64,000 nucleotides of DNA. It comes from Fulvimarina endophytica. GTDB taxonomy: Bacteria > Pseudomonadota > Alphaproteobacteria > Rhizobiales > Rhizobiaceae. How positions within the stretch are numbered: the stretch's first letter is position 1; the number at the start of each line of letters is the position of its first letter. Shown in pieces: positions 54,154 to 63,529 of the stretch. The position numbers were made by a program, and so were the translations under genes. Where the stretch lies: positions 120,239 to 184,238 of the forward strand of contig NZ_QURL01000008.1 of assembly GCF_003403015.1 (NCBI RefSeq). The letters run 5' to 3'. A model generated the notes under the pieces. The model did no database searches and was not told the origin of the DNA. It worked only from the letters and a program-made list of their open reading frames with translations.

Positions 54154-54202
54154 AGCCCCGATCTTTCCACCGCGCCCGCGGTCGAAAGATCGGGGCTTTT
54201 TT
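54154..54202 (+). terminator. Leader intrinsic terminator upstream of amiC (probable AmiR antitermination target)
   Basis: AGCCCCGATCTTTC (54154-54167) pairs perfectly with GAAAGATCGGGGCT (54184-54197), with a 16-base GC-rich loop, followed by a T-run of six. This is a textbook intrinsic terminator, placed 18 bases before the amiC ATG, so it would stop transcription inside the leader. The first two genes of the operon encode AmiC and the ANTAR antiterminator AmiR. In Pseudomonas aeruginosa AmiR prevents termination in the ami leader; the same logic is inferred here. Confidence 0.85.
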
Positions 54203-54219
54203 GTTTGAGAACGCTCCAG

Positions 54220-55326
54220 ATGAAGACCAGAATCGATATCGGCATCCTCTTCTCACGGTCCGGGCCATATCGGCTCCTCGCCGAGGCCTCCTACCGTGGG
54301 GCTATGGATGCGATCGCCGCGATCAACGCCGATCCGGAGCGGAGGATCGAGATCGTCGGTATCGTGCGCGACCCTGCCGGCAATACCGACCGCTATGCAT
54401 CGCTCTGCGCGGACATCCTTGCGACCTCGTCGGCCCGTCACATCGTCGGCTGCACCACGTCATGGAGCCGCAAGGAGGTGATTCCGAACCTCGAAAAGGC
54501 AGGCGGCACGCTCTGGTATGCCTGTCCCTACGAGGGGTTCGAGGCGAGCGAGCACGTGGTCTATCTCCATGCATGCCCGAACCAGCATCTCGTGCCGCTT
54601 CTCGCCCACGTGCTGCCTCGCTTCGGAAGCCGCGCCTTCTTCGTCGGCTCGAACTATATCTGGGGCTGGGAAACCAACCGGGTCGCCCGCGACGTGGTCG
54701 GCGATGTGGGCGGCACGGTGCTCGGCGAACGCTACCTGCCCCTCGGCGACACGGACGTCGCCCGGCTCATCGAGGAGATCCGCGCCACGCGGCCGAACTT
54801 CATCCTCAACAATCTGATCGGCCCCTCCTCCTACGCGTTCTTCCGGGCTTATGGCGATCTGTGTCGAAGCGATCCGGCCTTCTCGCCACGGACCTGCCCG
54901 ATCCTGTCCTGCAATCTGACCGAGATCGAGCTTCCGGAGATCGGGCCGAGCGCGAACGGTCACCTCTCTGTCGGACCTTGGTTCGCTGCCTCGACCACCG
55001 ACGCGGCGCCGTCGCCGTCCGCGTCATCGTTCTATGCCGCGGCCCATAGCGCCGTGAGCGTTCTCGCCGACCGGCTGACCGACGAGATCCGGGGCGGGGC
55101 GGGTGCGATGGCCTTCTCGGATCGGACCTTTAAGACCCGGCTCGGTCCGATCCGGATCGATCCGAACACCCATCACACCAGCCTGCCGGTTCGCATCGCC
55201 CGCGCGCAGGACGGTCGCTTCGAGGTGATCGAGGCGGAGGACGGGCTCGTCGCGCCCGATCCGTATCTGTCGCGCTACGATCCGGCACGGCTGATGGGCC
55301 GCCGGACCTTGAGGGTCGTCTCGTGA
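54220..55326 (+). CDS. amiC: AmiC-like amide-binding regulator (periplasmic-binding-protein fold, cytosolic)
   Basis: This 368-residue protein belongs to the Peripla_BP_6/AmiC family. AmiC binds short-chain amides and holds the antiterminator AmiR inactive until ligand arrives. It has no signal peptide, consistent with a cytosolic sensor rather than a transport binding protein. Family features are IGILFSRSGPYRLLAEASYR at the start, GCTTSWSRKEVIPNLEKAGG, FVGSNYIWGWETNR and GHLSVGPWFAA. The ATG at 54220 begins MKTRIDIGILFS; a TTG 15 bases earlier, overlapping the terminator T-run, is less likely. amiR follows with a four-base overlap (GTGA). Confidence 0.9.
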   Translation: MKTRIDIGILFSRSGPYRLLAEASYRGAMDAIAAINADPERRIEIVGIVRDPAGNTDRYASLCADILATSSARHIVGCTTSWSRKEVIPNLEKAGGTLWYACPYEGFEASEHVVYLHACPNQHLVPLLAHVLPRFGSRAFFVGSNYIWGWETNRVARDVVGDVGGTVLGERYLPLGDTDVARLIEEIRATRPNFILNNLIGPSSYAFFRAYGDLCRSDPAFSPRTCPILSCNLTEIELPEIGPSANGHLSVGPWFAASTTDAAPSPSASSFYAAAHSAVSVLADRLTDEIRGGAGAMAFSDRTFKTRLGPIRIDPNTHHTSLPVRIARAQDGRFEVIEAEDGLVAPDPYLSRYDPARLMGRRTLRVVS

Positions 55327-55925
55327 GCGCGCGGTCCCGCATTCCCAATCTCGGCGGCGCCAAGGCGTTCATTCTGCACCGCCCGCACGCGACCACACTT
55401 GCCTTGTCGCGAAGCCTGTCGGCGATCGGTCTCGTCCCGGTCGAGGCCTGGCCCGAGCTTCCGGCCGGGGGTCTTGCCGCCGACTTCGTGTTCTTCGACG
55501 CCGATCTCGGCTTCGACGAACAGTTCCCCTGGCGCGCCGGCGAAGCGCCGATGCCGCTGATCGCCCTCATCGGCTCGGAGGCGCCGGGCCGGATCGAATG
55601 GGCGCTGGGGCAGGGGGCCGACAGCCATCTCGTCAAGCCGGTGGGCGGATCGGGTGTCTACTCGGCGCTTCTGATCGCCCGGCGCAGCTTCGATGCCCGT
55701 CGCAATCTCGCGCGGGAGGTGGAAAGCCTCAAGGCGCGGGCGAGCGAGCGCCAGACCATCGTCCGGGCGGTCGTCGCCCTCTCGGAGGGCGGTGTCGGCG
55801 AGGAGCAGGCCTACGCCCAGTTGCGCACGCTCGCCATGAGTTGGCGCGTGACCATCGAGGACGCGGCTCGCCGGATCGTCGACCTCAAGACGGGAGGAGC
55901 CGATGAGCGTTCCCGCTGCCTCTGA
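55323..55925 (+). CDS. amiR: AmiR-like ANTAR antiterminator
   Basis: This 200-residue RNA-binding regulator has an N-terminal degenerate receiver domain (about 12-120; FVFFDADLG in place of a standard phosphoacceptor motif), a coiled coil, and a C-terminal ANTAR domain (about 138-195; ASERQTIVRAVVALSEGGVG, then QAYAQLRTLAMSWRVTIEDA). ANTAR proteins stabilise antiterminator RNA hairpins. The GTG start overlaps the amiC stop, so the two are made in step as expected for a sensor-antiterminator complex. The likely target is the leader terminator upstream of amiC. Confidence 0.9.
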   Translation: MSARSRIPNLGGAKAFILHRPHATTLALSRSLSAIGLVPVEAWPELPAGGLAADFVFFDADLGFDEQFPWRAGEAPMPLIALIGSEAPGRIEWALGQGADSHLVKPVGGSGVYSALLIARRSFDARRNLAREVESLKARASERQTIVRAVVALSEGGVGEEQAYAQLRTLAMSWRVTIEDAARRIVDLKTGGADERSRCL

Positions 55926-56811
55926 ACCGTCCGCGCCGTCAGCGCGCAAGATGGCGAAGCGCCGGGGCGTTGGCGGCGAGCTTCTGCGCCGTCCGCTCGC
56001 CCTCGTCGGCCTCTTCATCATCGCCGTCACTGTCGCAGGCGCGGTATTCGCCCCCTACGTCGCCGGCTACGGCCCGAACGAGCAATTGTTCGACGGCCTC
56101 TCCCTTCTCGGCGAACCGATGGCGCCGGGCGGGGCCTTCCCGCTCGGAACCGATCTTCTGGGGCGCGATCTCCTGACGCGCATTCTTTACGGGGCCCGAA
56201 CCTCACTCATCATCGGCATCGCCGCCAACGGCGTCGCCCTCGCCATCGGAACGCTGGTGGGCGTGACGGCTGGCTTTTATCGCGGCTGGATCGGCACGAT
56301 CCTGATGCGCTTCACCGATCTCATGATGGCGTTTCCGGCCCTGCTTCTCGCGATCTGCCTCGCGGCCGTCCTCTCGCCGAGCCTGTGGATCGTCGCGCTG
56401 GTGATCGCGCTCGTGAACTGGGTGCAGACGGCGCGCGTCGTCTTCACCGAGACGAGCTCCCTGTCCCGCCGGGAGTTCATCGACGCCGAAAGGGCGATGG
56501 GGGCCTCCACGGGCCGCATCCTGTTCAGGCACATCCTGCCGCATCTTCTGCCGACGATCATCGTCTGGGGCACCCTCGGCATCTCGACGACGGTACTGCT
56601 CGAAGCGACGCTTTCCTATCTCGGCGTCGGCGTGCAGCCGCCCACGCCTTCCTGGGGCAACATCATCTTCGAGAACCAGACCTATTTCCAGGCGGCGCCC
56701 TGGCTGGTGTTCTTCCCCGGCATCGCGATCCTCGCACTGGCGCTCGCCTTCAACCTCGTCGGCGACGCCCTGCGCGACATTCTCGACCCGACCCAGCGGG
56801 GGCGCTTCTGA
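55903..56811 (+). CDS. ABC transporter permease, DppC/OppC type
   Basis: This 302-residue inner-membrane permease is of the peptide/nickel/opine (family 5) importer class. An N-terminal cytoplasmic segment and first helix (about 30-55) are followed by the OppC_N pattern and a BPD_transp_1 domain with about five more helices. The EAA loop is EFIDAERAMGASTGRILFRH, followed by ILPHLLP. It begins 23 bases inside the amiR gene. Its partner permease overlaps its stop by one base (TGATG). Confidence 0.93.
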   Translation: MSVPAASEPSAPSARKMAKRRGVGGELLRRPLALVGLFIIAVTVAGAVFAPYVAGYGPNEQLFDGLSLLGEPMAPGGAFPLGTDLLGRDLLTRILYGARTSLIIGIAANGVALAIGTLVGVTAGFYRGWIGTILMRFTDLMMAFPALLLAICLAAVLSPSLWIVALVIALVNWVQTARVVFTETSSLSRREFIDAERAMGASTGRILFRHILPHLLPTIIVWGTLGISTTVLLEATLSYLGVGVQPPTPSWGNIIFENQTYFQAAPWLVFFPGIAILALALAFNLVGDALRDILDPTQRGRF

Positions 56812-57731
56812 TGGTCGTCTACATCGCCCGGCGGCTGGTTCAGGCCGTTCTCATCCTTCTCGGCGTCTCGGTCATCACCTTCGCGCTCCTCTACATGCTG
56901 CCCGCCGACCCCGTGCGGCAGATCGCGGGACGCAGCGCGACGGCGCAGACCGTCGAGAACATCCGGCGCGAACTCGGCCTCGACCAACCCTTCCTCGTCC
57001 AGTACGGCCGCTACCTCCTCGGCATCCTGCACGGGGATCTCGGGCGGTCCTACCTGCAACGGACCGAGGTTTCCTCGCTGATTGCCGCGCGGCTTCCCGC
57101 AAGCCTGCTCCTGATGGCGGGCGCGATCGTCTGCGAACTGATCCTCGGTCTGACCATGGGCCTCTTCGCGGCCCTCAAGCGCGGCACCGCCACCGACCAG
57201 GCCCTCATGGTCGGCTCCTTCATCGGCGTCTCGGCGCCGCAGTTCGTGGTCGGTCTCCTGCTTCTCTATCTGTTCGCGGTCCGGCTCGGCTGGTTTCCGA
57301 TCGGTGGCTACGGCACCTTTGCCCATCTCGTCCTTCCCTCGATCACGCTCGGCATTCTCGGGGCCGGCTGGTATTCGCGCATGATGCGCTCCTCGATGGT
57401 GGACGTTATGCGGCAGGACTTCATCCGCACGGCACGCGCAAAGGGGCTCGCCCGCTCCACCATACTCTTCCGGCATGCCCTGCCCAACGCGATCCTGCCC
57501 GTCATCGCCATGATCGGCATCGATATCGGCCTCTTCATGAGCGGCATCGTGGTGGTGGAGAGCGTATTCGGCTGGCCGGGCATCGGTCAGCTCGCCTGGC
57601 AGGCGATCCAGCGTGTCGACATTCCGATCATCATGGGCGTCACGCTGGTCTCGGCCTGCGCCATCGTTCTCGGAAACCTTCTGGCGGACCTCGTTTCGCC
57701 ACTCATCGATCCCCGCATCAAGCTTCAATGA
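56811..57731 (+). CDS. ABC transporter permease, DppB/OppB type
   Basis: This 306-residue permease starts MVVYIARRLVQAVLILLGVS and has the DppB hallmarks LPADPVRQIAGRSAT, a REELGLDQP-like segment (RRELGLDQPFLVQYGRYL) and the EAA loop DFIRTARAKGLARSTILFRH ALP. The long in-frame opening upstream of 56811 overlaps the partner permease and is not used. The gene overlaps the solute-binding-protein upstream region by a few bases only, and the order permease C, permease B, binding protein is reversed relative to classical dpp operons. Confidence 0.93.
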   Translation: MVVYIARRLVQAVLILLGVSVITFALLYMLPADPVRQIAGRSATAQTVENIRRELGLDQPFLVQYGRYLLGILHGDLGRSYLQRTEVSSLIAARLPASLLLMAGAIVCELILGLTMGLFAALKRGTATDQALMVGSFIGVSAPQFVVGLLLLYLFAVRLGWFPIGGYGTFAHLVLPSITLGILGAGWYSRMMRSSMVDVMRQDFIRTARAKGLARSTILFRHALPNAILPVIAMIGIDIGLFMSGIVVVESVFGWPGIGQLAWQAIQRVDIPIIMGVTLVSACAIVLGNLLADLVSPLIDPRIKLQ

Positions 57732-57763
57732 TCCGCGAAGACATCATCGAAAGGACAGTGCCC

Positions 57764-59449
57764 ATGAAAGGTTTTCTCGCCTCGACCGTCGCCGGCATGG
57801 CGCTCGGTCTGTCGCTCGCCGCCATGCCGGCTCAGGCACAGGACGCCGCCGTGCCGGGCGAGGGTACGGCCCAGACGAACGATCACCAACGCGATCCGAA
57901 CGCCAAGCAGGGTGGCTCGATCGTCATCACTTACAAGGACGATGTCGCAACGCTCGATCCCGCCATCGGCTACGACTGGCAGAACTGGTCCATGATCAAG
58001 TCGCTTTTCGACGGGCTGATGGATTACGAGCCGGGCACCACGAACCTGCGTCCGGGCCTTGCGGAGTCCTACGAGATCTCCGACGACGGCAAGACCTTCA
58101 CCTTCAAGCTGCGGCCGGGCGTCACATTCCACAATGGCCGCGAAATGACGGCGACGGACGTCAAATACTCCCTCGACCGCGTGACGAACCCCAAGACCCA
58201 GTCGCCGGGCGCCGGCTTCTTCTCCATGATCGAAGGCTATGACGCGATCGCCTCCGGCGAGGCGGACAGCCTTTCCGGCGTCACCGTGATCGATCCACAG
58301 ACGATCGAGTTCAAGCTCTCTCGTCCCGATGCGACGTTCCTCCACGTGATGGCACTCAACTTCGCCTCGGTGGTACCCCAAGAGGCGGTCGAGGAGTATG
58401 GCGCGGACTTCGGGAAGAATCCGGTCGGAACCGGCGCCTTCAAGCTCGCCGACTGGACGATCGGCCAGAGCCTCACCTTCGCGCGGAACGAGACCTATTG
58501 GCGCAACGGCCTTCCCTATCTCGACGAGATCACGTTTCAGATCGGTCAGGAGCCCATCGTCGCGCTCCTGCGCCTTCAGAACGGCGAGGTGGACATTCCG
58601 GGCGACGGCATTCCGCCGGCAAAGTTCCAGGAGGTCATGAACGATCCGGCGCAGAAGGCGCGCGTCGTGGAGGGCGGCCAACTCCAGACCGGCTACATCA
58701 CCATGAACACGAGGATGGAGCCCTTCGACGACAAGGAGGTGCGCCAAGCGGTCAACATGGCGATCAACAAGGACCGGATCGTCCAGATGATCAACAACCG
58801 GGCATTGCCGGCCAATCAGCCGCTGCCACCCTCCATGCCTGGCTACGACACCGCCTACGAGGGCTATGCATACGATCCGGAGAAGGCAAAGGCGATGCTT
58901 GCCGAAGCCGGCTTCCCGGACGGCTTCTCCACCGAACTCTACGTCATGAACACCGATCCGAATCCGCGGATCGCACAGGCGATCCAGCAGGATCTCAAGC
59001 AGATCGGCATCGACGTCTCGATCCAGGCGCTCGCCCAGGCGAACGTCATCGCGGCGGGCGGCGCCGAGGATCAGGCGCCCATGATCTGGTCCGGCGGCAT
59101 GGCCTGGATCGCCGACTTCCCGGATCCCTCGAACTTCTACGGACCGATCCTCGGCTGCGCGGGCGCGATCCCCGGCGGCTGGAACTGGGCCTGGTACTGC
59201 AACGAGGACATGGACAAGCGGGCGGCAGAAGCCGACTCGATCACCGATCCGGCGAAGCAGGACGAGCGCGACCGGATGTGGTCGACGATCTATACCGACA
59301 TCATGGCCGATGCGCCTTGGGTTCCGGTTTTCAACGAACAGCGCTTCACGATGAAGTCCGAACGGATGGGCGGCGCGGACGCGCTCTACACCGATCCGGT
59401 CAACATTCCGATCAACTACGACTATGTGTACGTGACCGATGTGCAGTAA
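57764..59449 (+). CDS. Periplasmic solute-binding protein, family 5 (SBP_bac_5)
   Basis: This 561-residue binding protein captures the substrate for the adjacent importer. It has a Sec signal peptide (MKGFLASTVAGMALGLSLAA, ending PAQAQD, with cleavage probably after AQA). Family motifs are DVATLDPAIGYDWQNW, LRPGLAESYEISDDGKTFTF, and VKYSLDRVTNP. The ATG at 57764 follows AAGGACAG; an in-frame ATG 12 codons earlier would spoil the signal peptide. Family 5 proteins bind peptides, nickel, opines or other small solutes. The operon context suggests an amide-bearing compound or formamide-related solute, but the ligand is not readable. Confidence 0.92.
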   Translation: MKGFLASTVAGMALGLSLAAMPAQAQDAAVPGEGTAQTNDHQRDPNAKQGGSIVITYKDDVATLDPAIGYDWQNWSMIKSLFDGLMDYEPGTTNLRPGLAESYEISDDGKTFTFKLRPGVTFHNGREMTATDVKYSLDRVTNPKTQSPGAGFFSMIEGYDAIASGEADSLSGVTVIDPQTIEFKLSRPDATFLHVMALNFASVVPQEAVEEYGADFGKNPVGTGAFKLADWTIGQSLTFARNETYWRNGLPYLDEITFQIGQEPIVALLRLQNGEVDIPGDGIPPAKFQEVMNDPAQKARVVEGGQLQTGYITMNTRMEPFDDKEVRQAVNMAINKDRIVQMINNRALPANQPLPPSMPGYDTAYEGYAYDPEKAKAMLAEAGFPDGFSTELYVMNTDPNPRIAQAIQQDLKQIGIDVSIQALAQANVIAAGGAEDQAPMIWSGGMAWIADFPDPSNFYGPILGCAGAIPGGWNWAWYCNEDMDKRAAEADSITDPAKQDERDRMWSTIYTDIMADAPWVPVFNEQRFTMKSERMGGADALYTDPVNIPINYDYVYVTDVQ

Positions 59450-60383
59450 CTGCGACTATACCATCCACAGCCACCATCATCATTTCGGCTGGAACAACGG
59501 TTTCGAACCGGTGCAGCATGTTGCGCCGGGCTCCACCATCGAGTTCGAATGCCTCGACTCCTCCGGCGGTCAGTTCACCAAGGATTCGACCGTCGAGGAC
59601 GTGAGAACGATGGACTTCGGCAAGATCAACCCGGTCACCGGGCCGATCTTCGTCGAGGGTGCGCAGCCGGGCGACGCGCTCAAGGTGACGATCGAGAGCT
59701 TCAAACCGTCCGGCTTCGGCTGGACGGCGAACATTCCGGGCTTCGGTCTTCTCGCCGATCAGTTCGAGGACCCCGCGCTGACCATCTGGTCCTACGACCC
59801 GGACAGCCTCGAACCTGCGCTCTTCGGCAAGGAAGGGCGGGTGCCGCTGAAGCCCTTCGCCGGGACGATCGGCTGCGCGCTCGCCGAGCCCGGTCTTCAT
59901 TCGATCGTGCCGCCGCGCCGGGTCGGCGGCAATCTCGACATTCGCGATCTTGCCGCCGGAACGGTGCTCTATCTGCCGGTGGAGGTCGCCGGCGCCCTCT
60001 TTTCCGTCGGCGATACCCATGCGGCGCAGGGTGATGGCGAAGTCTGCGGCACGGCGATCGAAAGCCCGATGAATACGGTGCTGACGCTGGACCTCGTCAA
60101 GGACGCGAACCTGCGCATGCCCCGCTTCACGACGCCGGGACCGGTGACACGCCATCTCGACGCGAAGGGTTACGAGGTGACGACGGGCGTCGGGCCGGAT
60201 CTGATGAGCGGTGCAAAGGAGGCCGTCGCCCAGATGGTCGATCTTCTGGCCGCGCGCTACGCCATGGACCCGGTGGATGCCTACATGCTGGTCTCCACCT
60301 GCGGGGACCTGCGCATCTCCGAGATCGTCGACATGCCGAACTGGGTCGTCTCCTTCTACTTCCCGAGATGCGTCTTCGAATGA
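59439..60383 (+). CDS. Acetamidase/formamidase (FmdA/AmdA family)
   Basis: This 314-residue hydrolase converts a short-chain amide such as formamide or acetamide to the acid and ammonia in the cytoplasm. It starts MCSNCDYTIHSHHHHFGWNN, the typical N-terminus of the family, and contains GPIFVEGAQPGDALKV, a family metal/active-site region GDTHAAQGDGEVCGTAIESP, and a CGDLRISEIVD motif near the C-terminus. Its start lies 11 bases inside the binding-protein gene and its stop overlaps the ATPase gene (ATGA), so it is an integral part of the operon. It explains the amide-sensing regulators in front. Confidence 0.93.
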   Translation: MCSNCDYTIHSHHHHFGWNNGFEPVQHVAPGSTIEFECLDSSGGQFTKDSTVEDVRTMDFGKINPVTGPIFVEGAQPGDALKVTIESFKPSGFGWTANIPGFGLLADQFEDPALTIWSYDPDSLEPALFGKEGRVPLKPFAGTIGCALAEPGLHSIVPPRRVGGNLDIRDLAAGTVLYLPVEVAGALFSVGDTHAAQGDGEVCGTAIESPMNTVLTLDLVKDANLRMPRFTTPGPVTRHLDAKGYEVTTGVGPDLMSGAKEAVAQMVDLLAARYAMDPVDAYMLVSTCGDLRISEIVDMPNWVVSFYFPRCVFE

Positions 60384-62206
60384 GCGAGGTGAAGGACGGT
60401 GAGCCGGCTCTCGCGAACGGACCGCGAGCCTCGGCAAACGGACAGCGGCATGGCCAGGATCCGGTGCTGGTGGTTTCGGGCCTCACCGTTCTCGTGCGTG
60501 GCGAGGACGGGCCCCGCGCCGTCGTCGAGGATCTGTCCTTCTCGCTCTCCCGGGGCGAAACGCTGGCGATCGCGGGAGAGTCCGGCTCGGGCAAGTCGAT
60601 GACCTCGCTCGCGATCATGGGGCTTCTGCCCAAGCCGGGCGCCCGGATCGGCGGCGGATCGATCCGGCTCGGCGACCGTGACATCGCCGGCCTTTCCGAA
60701 GGCCGGATGAAGGCGGTGCGCGGCAGACGGATCGCCATGATCTTCCAGGAGCCGATGACCTCGCTCAATCCAGTCCTCTCCATCGGGCGGCAACTGACCG
60801 AGGCGATCCTCGCCCACGAGGCTATCGGCCGGTCCGAGGCGAGAAGGCGGGCGATCGCGGCGCTTCGTGCCGTTCGCATACCCGACGCGGAAGGACGGCT
60901 GAAGCAATATCCCCACGAGCTGTCCGGTGGGATGCGCCAGCGCGTGATGATCGCGATGGCGATCGCTCTGAAGCCGGACGTGCTGATCGCCGATGAGCCG
61001 ACGACGGCGCTCGACGTGACCGTGCAGGGCGAGGTGCTGGAACTCCTGCGCGATCTTCAACGCGATCTCGGCACCGCCGTCATCCTCATCACCCACGATA
61101 TGGGCGTCGTCGCGGAGATGGCCGACCGGGTCGTGGTGATGAAGGAGGGCCGCGCCGTGGAAACGGGCGAGGTGGGGCAGCTCTTCGATGCGCCACAAGC
61201 GGACTACACGCGCGATCTTCTGGCGGCTGTTCCCCGCATCGGCGAGGGCCGGGGGCGGATGGAGACGCGCGCGCTGGAAAGTCGCGCGGCGCCGCCGCTC
61301 GTCCAGATCAATGATCTGTGCGTCCGTTTCCCGATCCGCAGCGGGTTCCTTTCGCGCGTTCGGGCCAATGTCCACGCCGTCGAGGGCGTGTCCTTCGAGA
61401 TCGCGGCCGGCGAGACCCTGTCGCTCGTGGGCGAATCGGGCTGCGGCAAGTCGACGACCGCCAAGGCGCTCGCCGGACTGGTCGACTATTCCGGCGACAT
61501 CATCCTCGAAGGCACCAACATGGCCGGTCGCACGAGCGAAGAGAGGAAGGCGCAGCGCCGCAAGGTGCAGATGATCTTCCAGGACCCGTTCGCCTCGCTC
61601 GATCCGCGCATGACGGTCGGCGACCTCGTCGCCGAGCCCATGGTAATCCATGGAACCGCGCGGCGAGAGGAACGGTGGGCGCGCGTTGCCGGTCTCTTCG
61701 ATCGGGTGGGGCTCTCGGCCGACCAGATGGCGCGCTATCCGCACGAATTCTCCGGCGGCCAGCGCCAGCGGATCTGCATCGCGCGGGCCCTGGCGCTGCG
61801 CCCGCGGCTGATCATCGCCGACGAAAGCGTCTCCGCGCTCGACGTTTCCGTGCAAGCCCGTGTGCTCGGGCTGCTGCGCGAACTTCAGGCAGAATTCGGA
61901 ATCGCCTATCTGTTCATTTCCCATGACATGGCGGTGGTCGAGAATGTGTCCGACCGCATCGCGGTCATGTATCTCGGACAGATCGTGGAGATGGGAACGC
62001 GGGACCAGATCTTCGGCGACCCGCAGCACCCTTATACGAAGCGGCTGATCGCAGCCGTGCCCCGCCCCGACCCCCATGCGCGGCGCCGCGCCTTCGAGCG
62101 CGCGGCGAGCGAGATCCCGAGCCCCGTGCGCATGATCGGCGACCCGCCGAACCGGCTGGAGCTCCACGATCTCGGCGACGGGCATCTGGTCGCGTCCAGA
62201 GCATGA
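60380..62206 (+). CDS. Fused double ABC ATPase (DppD-DppF type)
   Basis: This 608-residue protein carries two complete ATP-binding domains that energise the adjacent permeases. Domain 1: Walker A AGESGSGKSMTS, signature LSGGMRQRVMIAMA, Walker B LIADEPTTALDVTV, and the H-loop in ITHDMG. Domain 2: Walker A VGESGCGKSTTAK, signature FSGGQRQRICIARA, Walker B LIIADESVSALDVSV, and a C-terminal oligopeptide-transporter region (DPQHPYTKRLIAAVPRPDP). Walker B of domain 2 ends DES rather than the usual DEP, a minor change with both acidic residues kept. The ATG overlaps the amidase stop. Such fusions are common in family 5 importers of alphaproteobacteria. Confidence 0.94.
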   Translation: MSEVKDGEPALANGPRASANGQRHGQDPVLVVSGLTVLVRGEDGPRAVVEDLSFSLSRGETLAIAGESGSGKSMTSLAIMGLLPKPGARIGGGSIRLGDRDIAGLSEGRMKAVRGRRIAMIFQEPMTSLNPVLSIGRQLTEAILAHEAIGRSEARRRAIAALRAVRIPDAEGRLKQYPHELSGGMRQRVMIAMAIALKPDVLIADEPTTALDVTVQGEVLELLRDLQRDLGTAVILITHDMGVVAEMADRVVVMKEGRAVETGEVGQLFDAPQADYTRDLLAAVPRIGEGRGRMETRALESRAAPPLVQINDLCVRFPIRSGFLSRVRANVHAVEGVSFEIAAGETLSLVGESGCGKSTTAKALAGLVDYSGDIILEGTNMAGRTSEERKAQRRKVQMIFQDPFASLDPRMTVGDLVAEPMVIHGTARREERWARVAGLFDRVGLSADQMARYPHEFSGGQRQRICIARALALRPRLIIADESVSALDVSVQARVLGLLRELQAEFGIAYLFISHDMAVVENVSDRIAVMYLGQIVEMGTRDQIFGDPQHPYTKRLIAAVPRPDPHARRRAFERAASEIPSPVRMIGDPPNRLELHDLGDGHLVASRA

Positions 62207-62213
62207 TGCCGCG

Positions 62214-62500
62214 ACGTCGCATGAGGGCCTCAACGAGACGCTGTTTTCGTCTCTCGTCCATGCCCGAGCAGCGCTGGCGCTTTGGCGCGCCGACCACAAC
62301 ACGGCGGGTCCACACTCGCAGCTCGGCTGGAACACTCCGGCCGAGTTTGCAGCAACCCTCAAACCGCGACGGGTTCTGGTGCTGCGCTCAGCCGACTGCT
62401 CCGCGCCGCCGCCCGCCGCTCACCCGGGCAGCCCAACCGCCGGAAACAAACTATCGGCTGGAAAAAACCTGGTGGCAACGTCACAAGCAATACCTTCCTT
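62214..62500 (+). pseudogene. IS3-family transposase (OrfB) C-terminal remnant
   Basis: Directly after the ABC ATPase gene the plus strand reads NETLFSSLVHARAALALWRA then DHNTAGPHSQLGWNTPAEFA, matching the end of IS3-family OrfB (usual form DELLNETLFTSLAQARLALA, then EWRADYNAARPHSQLGWQTP). Only about 80 residues remain. It belongs to a different IS3 subgroup from the element that follows. Confidence 0.75.
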
Positions 62501-62578
62501 CGTCACAAGCCCTTCCTTTCGAAACGGCGATTGACGAGCGAGACTGGTCTGCCCCTACCGGGTGGTCCGGGATGAATC

Positions 62579-63523
62579 TTAGTGCAGGGTCGGCCTCTGC
62601 GCCATGGTTGGTGTAGCCGGCGACGCCGGTCCGTTCGGCGGCGCCGGCCATTGAACGACTTGCGGAGCAGGCGGTCGGTAGCCGAGCGACGAATGCGGAC
62701 GTTGCGTGTTGTAATGACGGCACCAGTTTTCGATCACGACTTTTGCCTCGGCGAGCGAGTAGAAGATCTCGCCGTTCAGCAGTTCGTCGCGGAGCTTGGA
62801 ATTGAAGCTCTCGCAATACCCGTTTTCCCATGGACTCCCGAGCTCGATGAACGCCGTTTTCGCGCCGACCGCGACGATCTATTCCCTGACGGCTTTCGCG
62901 ATGAACTCGGGACCATTGTCCGACCGAACATGTCCGGGCGGACCGCGCAGAATGAACAGGTCCGTCAGAACATCGATGACATTGATCGAGTTCAGCGTCC
63001 GGTCGATCCGGATCGCCAGGCTTTCGCGGGTGAACTCGTCGATGACATTCAGCATGCGGAACTTCCTTCCGTCGCCTATGCCGCTCGAACCGGTGGCGCG
63101 GCGACGGCGACGGGTCCGGCTCTCCACGAAGTCGTAGGACCAGACGTGGTTGGGATACTCCGGTCGCAGACGGTTGCACGAGCCGTCGTTCAGCCAGAGC
63201 CGACCTTTCTTCGGTTGCTTCTGCGGGACTTTGATGCCGTTCGCACAGGCGCGTGACTGCGCGAACCCGCCGCCAGATACGCTCGACGCGCTTGACATTC
63301 ACCGTCCAGCCTTCGCTCTTCAGCAGAGCAGCGATCCGGCGGTAGCCGTACCGGCCGTACTCGCTGGCAAGCCGGATGATGTCAGCAGTCAGCGCCTCCT
63401 CATCAGCCCGACCGCTTGACTTCTTGCGCTGCGTCGAGCGGTGCTGGCCGAGAACCCGGCACGCCATGCGCTCCGACACGCCGAGCTTCGAGACGACATG
63501 GTCGACACATTGCCGACGCCGGG
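62579..63523 (-). pseudogene. IS3-family transposase OrfB, broken by insertions and an amber codon
   Basis: The DDE integrase is recognisable in pieces. The N-terminal HTH_21 part (IIRLASEYGRYGYRRIAALL; GWTVNVKRVERIW) runs into about 25 extra bases near 63239-63266, which shift the frame. Homology resumes with KVPQKQPKKGRLWLNDGS and the first Asp in HVWSYDFVE. An extra basic stretch (near 63078-63115) follows, then NVIDEFTRESLAIRIDRTLN and the second Asp in VRSDNGPEF. At 62879-62881 TAG replaces the expected Trp (AVRE-stop-IVAVGAKTAFIE). The same frame continues to GYCESFNSKLRDELLNGEIF and the TAA at 62579. The element cannot transpose on its own. Confidence 0.82.
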
Positions 63524-63529
63524 AAGGGC

